Position numbers and translations under genes: made by a program
In this document: positions 28,646 through 36,883 of the stretch, piece by piece
Layout: every line of letters begins with the position of its first letter
Position numbering within the stretch: position 1 is the first letter of the stretch
Source: Aeromicrobium sp.
GTDB lineage: Bacteria; Actinomycetota; Actinomycetes; Propionibacteriales; Nocardioidaceae
DNA: 64,000 nt
Direction of reading: 5' to 3'
NCBI GenBank assembly: GCA_014377785.1
Contig: JACMOZ010000374.1
Location: 1 to 64,000 of the forward strand
Notes under the pieces: model-generated
What the model was told of the DNA's origin: nothing
Seen by the model: the letters and a program-made list of their open reading frames with translations, nothing else
Databases searched by the model: none

Positions 28646-31054
28646 GTGGAACAGATCGCATCCAAGAATGGGCGCCAACGTTCAGAGTTGGAGGTCTCCA
28701 AGTTCTGGATCCAAGGCGCGGCCCTTGTGATGGCCATTGGCTTTGCCATCATGGGATTTCTGGCCTTGCGCACGTATACCGATGCGATGCCACAGCCTGA
28801 AAAGGTCGAGAATTCCCAGGGCGAGGTCGTCTTCACCAGCGCGGACATCACCTCGGGCCAGCAGATTTTCCTGCGCCGGGGCCTACAGCAGTACGGGTCC
28901 ATCATGGGGCACGGCGGATATCTCGGCCCGGACTTCACTGCCGACTACTTGCGTCGCTCCTCCGACTTCGTACTTGACGACCTGAAGAAGTCGGGCATCC
29001 AGGATCCGCAGGGTGCACTTGTCGACATGATGCGGACGAACCGCTATGACAAATCAACCGGCGTGCTGGAGTTCACACCCCAACAAACTGAAGCCTTCGG
29101 CTCCCTCGAAGGGCACTATGCGGCCTACTTCGGTGCACCGACCACAAAATATGGCCTGATCCCGAATGCAATTACCGACTCTGCCGATATTCACGATTTG
29201 ACCTCGTTCTTCGCGTGGACCGCCTGGGCGGCCTCGGCCGAGAGGCCGGGACACGACTACTCCTACACGAACAACTGGCCGGCCGAACCATTGGTGGACA
29301 ACGTCCCCACGGCGGACATCATCGTATGGAGTGCCCTCTCGCTAGTCATGCTGCTGGCCGCTACCGGCGTGCTGTTCGGACTTTATGGGCGTTGGAGCCA
29401 GAAAATGGGCTGGCAACACAGCGAGGAGGCGCCGGCACTGTCTTTCCGCCAGCCGGGAGAAGTCGAGGTGACACCCGCTCAAAGCGCCACCGCCTGGTTC
29501 TTCTTTGTCGTGGCAATCCTGTTCTTGGGTCAGGCCGTCCTGGGGGCGGCGATCGAGCACTATCGCGCCGAACTGTCGAGCTTCTTCGGCTTGGACCTTG
29601 CGCGGATACTGCCCTTCAACCTTGCCCGGACTTGGCACGTCCAACTGTCCTTGTTGTGGACGGCAGCCTCATTCCTGGCCGCCGGCATCTTCTTGGCCCC
29701 TTACATCTCCGGGCGTGAACCCAAACGGCAACACTGGCTCGCCTACGGGCTGCTCGGTGCCCTCGCCATTGTCATCGCCGGCTCCATGGTCGGTGAGGCA
29801 TTGAGCATCTTCGGTGTTGAAGCCGCCGAGGGATCGCCGTTTTGGGATCAGCAATGGGAGTATCTCGACTTGCCCAGGGTCTGGCAGACCCTTCTCGTCA
29901 TCGGCCTATTCTTGTGGATCACCATCATTTACCGCGGTATCCATGCTCGTCTGAAGACCGAGCACCGCTTCAACCTTCCGTGGCTTTTCTTTTACGCGGG
30001 TCTGGCAATCCCCGCGTTTTATGCCGTCGGCGAGCTCGCAGGCACTCAAACGCATCTAACTGTCGCCGAGTTCTGGCGATTCTGGGTAGTACACCTGTGG
30101 GTTGAGGACTTCCTCGAGCTGTTCACCACGGTGATGGTGGCCTACATCTTCGTCATGCTCGGTGTTGTTCACCGAAAGATCGCGATGCAGATCATCCTCC
30201 TGGATGTCATCTTGTACTCCCTTGGCGGCGTGGTCGGGACCATGCACCACCTGTACTTCTCCGGTACCCCGGTCGAGCACATGGCGCTGGGTGCGTTCTT
30301 CTCCGTACTGGAGGTCATCCCGCTGACATTCCTGACCATCGAGGCGTGGAGTTTCCTCCAGCTCGGTTCACGGCAGGAGTCACGCAGTTCCGCCCCCTTC
30401 CCGCACCGTTGGGCGGTGATGTTCTTAGTGGCAGTGGGATTCTGGAACTTCCTGGGCGCCGGCGTCTTCGGCTTCCTTATCAACTTGCCGATCATCTCCT
30501 ATTACGAGATCGGCACAGCCTTAACGGCCAACCACGCCCACGCGGCCATGATGGGCGTATACGGGATGTTGGGCGTGGGACTTGCGCTGTTCGCTTTGCG
30601 CTATCTCATCCCTGCCGAACGCTGGCCAGACAAGCTCGCCAAGTTGTCTTTCTGGTCGCTCAACATCGGCCTCGCCTGGATGACATTCGCCACACTTCTT
30701 CCGCTGGGAGTCATTCAGTTGTGGCACTCCATCAACGACAGTTACTACGAAGCCCGCACACTGGCGTTCATCACCCAGCCTGGCAACGCCATCCTGGAGT
30801 GGCTGCGGATGCCGGGGGACATTATCTTCATCGGCGGCGGCGTGCTTCCATTCCTATGGATCACCTGGCTCGGGGTGCGTTATCGCATCAAGGGAACCAC
30901 GTATGAGGTTCCGATCGAGTCGCTGTTCGTCGAGGTGCAGCCCGTGGCCACAGCCGGCGGGGACGCAGCGAAGCCGGCCGCCACTTACGGCTCTGACGAC
31001 CGCCGCGGCGACGAGCCTGAGGACGACGAAGGTCGCCCGAACGGGGGCACATGA
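28646..31054 (+). CDS. norB: Quinol-dependent nitric oxide reductase (qNOR), large subunit
   Basis: A membrane heme-copper-superfamily enzyme that reduces 2 NO to N2O, taking electrons from quinol. The 802-residue length is that of the single-subunit qNOR. An N-terminal helix and periplasmic domain come first (SADITSGQQIFLRRGLQQYGSI at 63-84), then about 12 helices. FeB ligands appear as His483 and Glu487 (HLWVED) and His534-His535 (TMHHLY); heme ligands as His630 and His632 (NHAHAAMMG). The C-terminal tail is long and acidic. The start is GTG with GAAGAGGA upstream. It overlaps the next gene by four bases, so it heads an operon of four or five genes. Retention of all four FeB-site residues argues against an NO dismutase. 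Confidence 0.94.
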   Translation: MEQIASKNGRQRSELEVSKFWIQGAALVMAIGFAIMGFLALRTYTDAMPQPEKVENSQGEVVFTSADITSGQQIFLRRGLQQYGSIMGHGGYLGPDFTADYLRRSSDFVLDDLKKSGIQDPQGALVDMMRTNRYDKSTGVLEFTPQQTEAFGSLEGHYAAYFGAPTTKYGLIPNAITDSADIHDLTSFFAWTAWAASAERPGHDYSYTNNWPAEPLVDNVPTADIIVWSALSLVMLLAATGVLFGLYGRWSQKMGWQHSEEAPALSFRQPGEVEVTPAQSATAWFFFVVAILFLGQAVLGAAIEHYRAELSSFFGLDLARILPFNLARTWHVQLSLLWTAASFLAAGIFLAPYISGREPKRQHWLAYGLLGALAIVIAGSMVGEALSIFGVEAAEGSPFWDQQWEYLDLPRVWQTLLVIGLFLWITIIYRGIHARLKTEHRFNLPWLFFYAGLAIPAFYAVGELAGTQTHLTVAEFWRFWVVHLWVEDFLELFTTVMVAYIFVMLGVVHRKIAMQIILLDVILYSLGGVVGTMHHLYFSGTPVEHMALGAFFSVLEVIPLTFLTIEAWSFLQLGSRQESRSSAPFPHRWAVMFLVAVGFWNFLGAGVFGFLINLPIISYYEIGTALTANHAHAAMMGVYGMLGVGLALFALRYLIPAERWPDKLAKLSFWSLNIGLAWMTFATLLPLGVIQLWHSINDSYYEARTLAFITQPGNAILEWLRMPGDIIFIGGGVLPFLWITWLGVRYRIKGTTYEVPIESLFVEVQPVATAGGDAAKPAATYGSDDRRGDEPEDDEGRPNGGT

Positions 31055-31743
31055 TGGCTCAGATCGACCCGTCGGTCTGGTTCGCTGTTGGCTACGGGGT
31101 CTTCCTTCTGTGTGTCGCGCACGTGCTGGACCTCTTGGCTCGCAGAACCGCAACGCACACGAACGACTGGCGCTCGGGCGGCTTCGTCTACCACGAAAAT
31201 CACGACGCATGGGTGTGTCCGGAAGATCAGTGGTTGTGGCCGATTTCCTTCGATCCGGACAACCGGGTGATGCGTTACCGCGCCAAACCCACGGTGTGCA
31301 ATGCCTGCCCGGTCAAGGAAACCTGCACCACTTCCGATAACGGTCGCCAAGTCGGTCGCAACATCGACCCCTGGCCTAACTCGGAGGCCGAGCGGTTCCA
31401 TCGAGGTATCGCTTGTGCTGTGGTGATCCTCGGGCTCATCTGGCCCCTTGCCGCGATGCTCCAAGGCCGCACGCCGCTCGAACTGGCGGTGTTGGGTATG
31501 GGTGCCGCTCTCGTTGCCTTCGGCAGTTGGCCATTGTGGTCCCATTTACGACGCACCCCGGCCAGGTTCCCCGACCATGTCAAGATCGAGGGGCTCGATG
31601 AGACTGTCGAGGCACAGTTGGTCGCGACGGCGAGTGCGGCGGAGCGTCAGACAATTTACGGCAGCGCCCGGCGTGCCGACTTCGGACAAGACTTTACGAA
31701 TGGACAGCCGGTGCCCGACACGAGCAGGAGGAAGAAGAGATGA
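31051..31743 (+). CDS. Membrane protein with a CxxC-type cysteine cluster, hypothetical
   Basis: A 230-residue protein with an N-terminal helix (VWFAVGYGVFLLCVAHVLDLL), a soluble Cys-bearing segment, then two helices at about 118-158 and a charged end. The segment reads HDAWVCPEDQWLWP, then TVCNACPVKETCTTSDNGRQVGR near 90-112. Four cysteines with this spacing suggest a Zn or Fe-S site; the pattern resembles the zinc motif near the end of IS1182-type transposases, though the rest does not. It is coupled by 4-base overlaps to norB and to the slipin gene. Role unknown, probably an accessory to NorB. Confidence 0.72.
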   Translation: MMAQIDPSVWFAVGYGVFLLCVAHVLDLLARRTATHTNDWRSGGFVYHENHDAWVCPEDQWLWPISFDPDNRVMRYRAKPTVCNACPVKETCTTSDNGRQVGRNIDPWPNSEAERFHRGIACAVVILGLIWPLAAMLQGRTPLELAVLGMGAALVAFGSWPLWSHLRRTPARFPDHVKIEGLDETVEAQLVATASAAERQTIYGSARRADFGQDFTNGQPVPDTSRRKKR

Positions 31744-32501
31744 CAGCGTGGCAAGTCGTGGTCCTCATTATTGTGGTCATAGCCCTCGTAGAGTTGGCAG
31801 CATCAGGAAAGGTCCTCAGGGAGTACGAACGGGGCGTGGCTTTTCGGCTCGGCCATTTGCGCCCCGTCCTCCAACCCGGTGTCCACATGATCTTTCCCGG
31901 CCTGGACAAGATGGTGCGGGTGGACCTGCGAATCGTGACGCTGACGATCCCGCCGCAGGATGTCATCACCAAGGACAACGTCCCCGCCCGAGTCAACGCC
32001 GTCGTCCTTTTCCAGGTCACTGACCCTATTCACTCCGTCATGGCGGTCGAGAACCATGCCGTCGCCACTTCCCAGATGGCTCAAACCACCCTGCGCTCAG
32101 TCGTAGGCCGCGCCGATCTGGACACACTGCTGGCGCATCGGGCCGACCTCAACGAGGATCTCGCCCAGAGCATCAACGCACAGACCGAGCCATGGGGCGT
32201 ACAAGTAAAAGTGGTGGAGATCAAAGACGTCGAGATTCCCCAGGCGATGCAGCGGGCCATGGCACGCGAGGCCGAAGCCGAACGGGACAGGCGGGCCAAG
32301 ATCATCAACGCCCACGGCGAACTGCAGGCTTCAGAGGAGCTCGGCCAGGCAGCCGAAATCCTCAGCCGTAATCCGGCTTCGCTCCAGTTGCGCTATTTGC
32401 AAACCCTGCTCGAGCTGGGTGCGGACCAGAACTCCACTGTCGTCTTCCCGCTGCCGATGGACATCATCGGCCCGTTCCTCAAAAAGGTTGCTAATGACTG
32501 A
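31740..32501 (+). CDS. Slipin (SPFH/band 7 family protein)
   Basis: A 253-residue stomatin-like scaffold: an N-terminal membrane helix (VVVLIIVVIALVELA), the SPFH domain (YERGVAFRLGHLRPVLQPGVHMIFPGLDK split near 30-58; VRVDLRIVTLTIPPQDVITKDNVPARVNAVV) and a C-terminal coiled coil (MAREAEAERDRRAKIINAHGE). Slipins organise membrane protein complexes and usually pair with NfeD proteases. Here the next gene encodes a 79-residue two-helix protein that lacks an NfeD OB domain. It overlaps both neighbours, so it belongs to the norB operon. Confidence 0.88.
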   Translation: MTAWQVVVLIIVVIALVELAASGKVLREYERGVAFRLGHLRPVLQPGVHMIFPGLDKMVRVDLRIVTLTIPPQDVITKDNVPARVNAVVLFQVTDPIHSVMAVENHAVATSQMAQTTLRSVVGRADLDTLLAHRADLNEDLAQSINAQTEPWGVQVKVVEIKDVEIPQAMQRAMAREAEAERDRRAKIINAHGELQASEELGQAAEILSRNPASLQLRYLQTLLELGADQNSTVVFPLPMDIIGPFLKKVAND

Positions 32502-32733
32502 CACTTCACTGCCCCCAGGAGCTGCCGCGATAATCTTCGGCGGCGCTGTAGCCCTTTTCGCCCCCCTCACCGGTTTCCTCGGCGGCACCATCGTGGGATC
32601 CACCGATCGCGCCGGTGAACTTGACCCGTTGTTCCTGTGGCTCTTCGTCGGCATGATCGTCGGCGGTATCGGCGGGGTCATAGCCATCTTGGGTGCGCTG
32701 CGCTGGAACCGTGCGAACCACGACTCTCACTGA
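32494..32733 (+). CDS. Small two-helix membrane protein
   Basis: A 79-residue protein starting MTDTSLPPGAA. It has two hydrophobic segments (AAIIFGGAVALFAPLTGFLGGTIV split by Gly; FLWLFVGMIVGGIGGVIAILGAL) and a short basic end. The ATG at 32494 overlaps the end of the slipin gene by eight bases and is followed 13 bases later by the radical SAM gene. I recognise no family. Its place next to a slipin suggests a partner membrane protein. Confidence 0.6.
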   Translation: MTDTSLPPGAAAIIFGGAVALFAPLTGFLGGTIVGSTDRAGELDPLFLWLFVGMIVGGIGGVIAILGALRWNRANHDSH

Positions 32734-32746
32734 AAATAGGTATGCC

Positions 32747-33907
32747 ATGACAGTTGTCCATGCGCCCCCCGTACGTCTCATGCACCACGACGCAGCCGAG
32801 CGGCCCTTTATAGTCATCTGGGAAGTCACGCGCGCCTGCCAGCTCGTATGCACGCATTGTCGAGCCGACGCCATCCGTAGCCGTAACCCATTCGAGCTCA
32901 CCACGGACGAGGGCCGGCGGCTCCTGGACGACCTCGCGTCATTCGGTGCTCCACGCCCGTTGGTAGTACTTACCGGCGGCGACCCGTTCGAGCGACCTGA
33001 CCTGCCCGAGCTGGTCGCGCACGGCACCAAACTTGGCTTGAGCATGGCCCTTTCGCCCTCCGTGACCGATCGCCTCACACGCGAGGTCCTGGTCGAGTTG
33101 CACGACGCCGGGGCCAAGGCAATCTCGCTGTCCCTGGACGGGGCCTCTGCGCAAACCCACGACTCCTTCCGCGGCGTCGACGGAGTCTTTGATGCCACGA
33201 TGGAGGCCGCACGCATGGTTCGCGAGGTGGGTTACCGCCTCCAGATCAACACCACAGTCACCAGAAACACCGTGCACGAGCTCCCCGAGATCCTGAAGAC
33301 CGTGCTCGAGCTCGGCACCACGCTGTGGAGCGTGTTTTTCCTTGTCCCGACTGGTCGGGGCAAACTTCTGGAGCCTCTTACAGCTGCCGAGGAAGAGGAA
33401 GTTCTGCACTGGCTGCATGACGTCTCGGCGCTCGTCGCGATCAAGGCGACCGAGGCGCCCCACTATCGGCGAATCGCCATCCAGCGTGCTGGCGTGGATG
33501 AGGATTCACTCGACGACGTGTTTCCTGTCGGGCCGCTCCGCGCGGAGTTGCGACACAACACCGAGGAACTGCTCAGCGGTCACGAGCCGAGGCGGCGTCA
33601 CCCGCGGGCACCGATCGACGTCAACTCAGGTCGCGGCTTTGCCTTCGTCGACCACGTGGGGATGGTCTATCCCAGCGGATTCCTGCCCGTATCTGTGGGC
33701 CCGGTGCGCGATCAGTCGTTCCCTGAGATCTACCGTGATTCCCTGTTATTGCAGGAACTGCGTGACCCGGACGCCTTTGGCGGCAGGTGCGGACAATGTG
33801 AGTTCAGAACCGTTTGTGGAGGCTCGCGCTCGCATGCCTATGCCACCAGCGGCGACCCTCTGGCCGAGGACCCAAGCTGCCTTTACCAACCCGTCGTTTC
33901 GGCCTGA
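32747..33907 (+). CDS. Radical SAM/SPASM enzyme, NirJ/AhbD-like
   Basis: A 386-residue AdoMet radical enzyme. The first cluster is CQLVCTHC (Cys31, 35, 38), followed by VVLTGGDPFERPDL and SLSLDGASAQTHD. The C-terminal SPASM cluster is CGQCEFRTVCGGSRSHAYA with a last Cys near residue 380. The layout and the motif GMVYPSGFLPVSVGPVRDQSF fit the heme-tailoring group (NirJ, AhbC/D), perhaps the TIGR04053 set often seen in Actinobacteria. A role in heme maturation for NorB is plausible but inferred. The start at 32747 follows 13 bases after the preceding stop. Confidence 0.8.
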   Translation: MTVVHAPPVRLMHHDAAERPFIVIWEVTRACQLVCTHCRADAIRSRNPFELTTDEGRRLLDDLASFGAPRPLVVLTGGDPFERPDLPELVAHGTKLGLSMALSPSVTDRLTREVLVELHDAGAKAISLSLDGASAQTHDSFRGVDGVFDATMEAARMVREVGYRLQINTTVTRNTVHELPEILKTVLELGTTLWSVFFLVPTGRGKLLEPLTAAEEEEVLHWLHDVSALVAIKATEAPHYRRIAIQRAGVDEDSLDDVFPVGPLRAELRHNTEELLSGHEPRRRHPRAPIDVNSGRGFAFVDHVGMVYPSGFLPVSVGPVRDQSFPEIYRDSLLLQELRDPDAFGGRCGQCEFRTVCGGSRSHAYATSGDPLAEDPSCLYQPVVSA

Positions 33908-34307
33908 TACTTAGATCTTCGCGTTGATGGACTGCAAGCCTGAGTCCTCGCGGGTGCCGCCGATGTCGCCGCCCGATAGTCCGCGATCCACTCGCGGACG
34001 ATGGGGTGTCCGTTGACGCCAGCTTTGCTGGTGTTTCCGCGACGGTCGAGATCGCGCGTCTGCGCGGCGGCGTAGAGCATCGCGACCTTCTTACTCACAG
34101 CCGCGACCTCACCTGGAACACGGGGACCGCAGAGCGGGCAAGAAGGCCGTAGGTACAGGACAGGTCGGCGATCGCCGACTGAGCCTTGGGTGCCGATCAT
34201 GGCGGTGCGCCAAGTGCCGGTGGCGAGCTCGACTGTAGTGCTCGGCGTCACCCGCGTGCACCGACCGACGATCGACGTCGACTCGGGCCGCGGGTTCGCC
34301 GTGATGC
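33908..34307. other. Gene debris: degenerate copies of the flanking gene ends
   Basis: No intact gene. On the minus strand, 33912-33990 is a diverged copy of the 3' end of the molybdenum-enzyme gene (TAGATCTTCGCGTTGATGGA and following, compared with 34306 onward). At about 34250-34300, CGTCACCCGCG and GATCGACGTCGACTCGGGCC resemble the stretch in the radical SAM gene that encodes IDVNSGRGFAF (33597-33640). Between them, about 260 bases carry a minus-strand frame with CPLC and KKVAMLYAAAQTRDL that I do not recognise. It looks like an old duplication with decay. Confidence 0.6.
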
Positions 34308-35843
34308 TCAGATCTTCGCGTTGATGGATTGCAGGCCCGAGTCCTCGCGGGTGCCGCCCATGCCGTCACCCTCGGTCCGATAGTCCTCGATCCACTCGAT
34401 CTTGTGCAGGTACTTGACCATTTTGTAGCCGTGGATGGATTCGACCCGGAGGCGCAACGGCGCACCAAAGGTCAGTGGCAACGGCTTGTCGTTCATGTCG
34501 AACGCGAGGATCGTCTCGTCCTCGTACACCAACTCTTTGGGCAGGCAGGTGTAGTACGGCTCGAGCGGGCGACCGTCATACATGTGCTGTGCCGTGCCGT
34601 AGGAGGTCAGCATCAGAAAGTTGGCGTTTTCGTTGGGTTTAACCAAGGCCAGCACGTCGGAGAGCCGGACGCCGCCCCACTTGGCGATGCCGGTGAAGCC
34701 CTGCATACAGGTGTGCATCGTGATCTGTTCTTGGCGTTGCATGTCGCGCAGGTCGTCCAGCGTCAGTTTGATGGTCTTATTCGTCAGTCCGCCAACCTCG
34801 AGCTCATAACCCTGCCAGTCGTTCTCCCGCAGCGCCTCCCATTCGGGGGATTCCTCAGGGGTCGGATGCCTGCCGTTGGACCAGTGGTAGGGGGAAATGT
34901 CCTCCTCCTTGTAGAAGCCCCGCTGCTTCGACTTCAAACGGTTCACGAACAGTGCACGGATCGGCTCTTCGAGCGTGTTCAGCACGATCTGCGTGCGACG
35001 CAGATCCTTGTGACTCCAGTAGGACTGCCAGAGCCAGAAGGCGATGACCGCGGCGATCATTGTCAGCATGATCACCAGGCCCGCGGCGAACCTCTCCGGC
35101 AGGTATTCACCGAACACCATGTTGGTGACGTTGTGCTGCGGGTAGGCGATGAAAACCAGCGACACATGGAAGACCACGAAGACCAGGTAGATTGCCATTC
35201 CGAGGAAGTGCAGGCTTCGCGCCGATTGGCGGTTTCCGAAGAGCTTGGCGTACCAAGGGAATCGACCGACGACAGCCGGCGACATCGCGATCCCGGTAAG
35301 GATCATCATCGGTGCCACGACGAAGACGATGAATGCGTACATCAGCTGCTGCAGTGCGTCGTACGGCTGGAAGCTCTCCACCGGCGGCAGGTTGGACGAC
35401 AGGTAGGTGGGCATCGACTCCAAAGCCTGGGGAAAGACGTCCCAACTGGTCGGCACGAGACGGCGCCACTGGCCGGTCCCGAAGAGCAGAACGACGTAGA
35501 TCAGACCATTGACCATCCACAGGAAGTTGGTTACGCCGTGCCAGCGACGCCCTAGGCCGATCTTCTTGCCGCCGGGCAGCGAGAACCATTTGGGGAGCAC
35601 GAGCTCGTCGTCGCGCGCCATGTACTCCCCCTCCTTTGTGGGGACGACGCTCTTGGTGAAGTGGATCCACTCGGTCCCGGGGCCGCAGTTGTTGTTCCAA
35701 TACAGCCGCGGGTGTGACGACAGAATCTCGATCCCGCTGCGAATGAGGACTCCGATGAACACGAAGTTGATGAAATGGGTTATCCGCAACCAGGCCGGGA
35801 AGCCGAGATCACCGGATGCGGTAGCAGTTATGAACGTGTTCAT
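34308..35843 (-). CDS. Membrane cytochrome b561-like domain fused to a sulfite-oxidase-type molybdopterin domain
   Basis: A 511-residue two-part protein. Residues 1-285 hold about five membrane helices with histidines placed as in di-heme cytochrome b561/hydrogenase b-type subunits (ITHFINFVFIG, RWHGVTNFLW, SLHFLGMAIYLVFVVFHVSLVF). Residues 300-511 form a sulfite-oxidase-family molybdopterin domain with the Mo-ligand Cys in HTCMQGFTGIAKWGGVRL and the later SIHGYKMVKYLHKIEW. It would pass electrons between the quinone pool and a substrate at the Mo site. There is no twin-arginine signal, so the Mo domain is probably cytoplasmic. The start MNTFITATASG at 35843 is chosen over longer readings. 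A DosR-like box lies 74 bases upstream. Confidence 0.85.
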   Translation of the reverse strand: MNTFITATASGDLGFPAWLRITHFINFVFIGVLIRSGIEILSSHPRLYWNNNCGPGTEWIHFTKSVVPTKEGEYMARDDELVLPKWFSLPGGKKIGLGRRWHGVTNFLWMVNGLIYVVLLFGTGQWRRLVPTSWDVFPQALESMPTYLSSNLPPVESFQPYDALQQLMYAFIVFVVAPMMILTGIAMSPAVVGRFPWYAKLFGNRQSARSLHFLGMAIYLVFVVFHVSLVFIAYPQHNVTNMVFGEYLPERFAAGLVIMLTMIAAVIAFWLWQSYWSHKDLRRTQIVLNTLEEPIRALFVNRLKSKQRGFYKEEDISPYHWSNGRHPTPEESPEWEALRENDWQGYELEVGGLTNKTIKLTLDDLRDMQRQEQITMHTCMQGFTGIAKWGGVRLSDVLALVKPNENANFLMLTSYGTAQHMYDGRPLEPYYTCLPKELVYEDETILAFDMNDKPLPLTFGAPLRLRVESIHGYKMVKYLHKIEWIEDYRTEGDGMGGTREDSGLQSINAKI

Positions 35844-35917
35844 GTCTCGTTTGTTGCCTCTCCGCTGACGTTCTGGGAACATCCACCACGCTATGAAGCG
35901 GAGCCCTTCCCGGGTCA

Positions 35918-35931
35918 GGGCCAAAGGTCCC
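35918..35931 (-). promoter_or_regulatory. DosR-like box upstream of the molybdenum-enzyme gene
   Basis: On the minus strand this reads GGGACCTTTGGCCC, identical over 14 bases to the site upstream of norB. Seventy-four bases separate it from the ATG at 35843, the same distance as the related box upstream of the SQR-like gene. Confidence 0.62.
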
Positions 35932-36011
35932 GAAGGCCTGAGGGGTATATCACATAGAACTGCCTCATGGCGTCGACGTCCAGCTCGTCCGGAACTGCAA
36001 AAGGGCGATGA

Positions 36012-36527
36012 CTAGATGAAGAGCATCTGAGCGCCGTCCGTCATCTCGATGAAGTCGCTGGCGCTGATGATGTCCTCGACCTCGTCGTAAAGGTCATCCT
36101 TGGTGAGGCGATTCATGTCGGCCGACATCCGGCACGCCCAAAGGTGTCCGCCTGAAGCGACAATCTGCTCGAGGAACTCTGGGACTTCCGGGACGTCGAG
36201 GGCGGCAATGGACTTTTTCAGCTTTGCCGTGGCCATTGCCGTCATACCGGGAAGCCCACCCAGGCCCTGTGGCATGTGGGTCGCGGGGTTGCCGAGCATG
36301 GTGAACTTCATGTCTCCCATGGTTTTTTTGTTGATCATGTCGAAACCCCAGAAGGTGAAGAACAGGTGGGTCTCGATGCCCTCGCCGAGGGCGGCGTTGG
36401 CCATGATCAATCCGGGGTAGGCCATGTCCAAACTGCCCTTTGAGCAAATGATGGCCAGTTTGCGCCCGTCGGGAGTTTCGCTGTCGAATTTAGGGACGAT
36501 GGCTGGGGTGGTGTCTGTAGCGTTCAT
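36012..36527 (-). CDS. DsrE2-like sulfur carrier protein
   Basis: A 171-residue DsrE/DsrF/DrsH-fold protein: KLAIICSKGSLDMAYPGLIMANAALGEG at the start (split near residue 38), HLFFTFWGFDM, a Met/Gly-rich middle, and the conserved Cys132 in LWACRMSADMNR. DsrE2 proteins carry persulfide sulfur in sulfur-oxidation and trafficking pathways. It is the third gene of a minus-strand set after the SQR-like and TusE genes, with a 28-base gap to TusE. Cys28 is a second candidate sulfur site. Confidence 0.87.
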   Translation of the reverse strand: MNATDTTPAIVPKFDSETPDGRKLAIICSKGSLDMAYPGLIMANAALGEGIETHLFFTFWGFDMINKKTMGDMKFTMLGNPATHMPQGLGGLPGMTAMATAKLKKSIAALDVPEVPEFLEQIVASGGHLWACRMSADMNRLTKDDLYDEVEDIISASDFIEMTDGAQMLFI

Positions 36528-36555
36528 GTCGATTTCTCCATTCGTGATTGGTGGG

Positions 36556-36870
36556 TCAGACGCAGCCTTGCGGTTTGGGAAGGCCGGCGATGTAGGCCAT
36601 CTTCTTGGCAGGCTTCTGCGGGAACAAGGCGAACAGTTGTTTGACCCCGATGCCGCCGACGTTGGAAATACGGCGAAGGGTCGCAGTTTCGCCCTTCTCC
36701 TCGAAGTCCTTGCGCAGGAACCGGATCGCGTTCCAGTGCTCTTCGGTGAGGGTGATGCCGATCTGGGTCGCTAGGACCGTCGCGAGGGCGTCGTCCCATT
36801 CGGTGGGGTCGGTCAGGAAGCCTTCATCGTTGACGTGGATCTCGTGGCCGCCAAGCGTGGTTACGGGCAT
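36556..36870 (-). CDS. tusE: TusE/DsrC family sulfur carrier
   Basis: A 104-residue DsrC/TusE-fold protein with EGFLTDPTEWDDALA, HWNAIRFLRKDFEEKGE, and the conserved C-terminal arm IAGLPKPQGCV. The penultimate Cys103 is the persulfide-carrying residue. The second Cys of true DsrC, 11 residues earlier, is Ala92 here, so an intramolecular disulfide or trisulfide cannot form; it is TusE-like rather than DsrC-like. It lies 13 bases after the SQR-like gene and 28 before DsrE2. Confidence 0.9.
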   Translation of the reverse strand: MPVTTLGGHEIHVNDEGFLTDPTEWDDALATVLATQIGITLTEEHWNAIRFLRKDFEEKGETATLRRISNVGGIGVKQLFALFPQKPAKKMAYIAGLPKPQGCV

Positions 36871-36883
36871 GGCATTGTCTCCT

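Noticed and set aside
28646-31054. NO dismutase rather than NO reductase
   Set aside because: His483, Glu487 and His534-His535 of the FeB site are all kept, as expected for qNOR.
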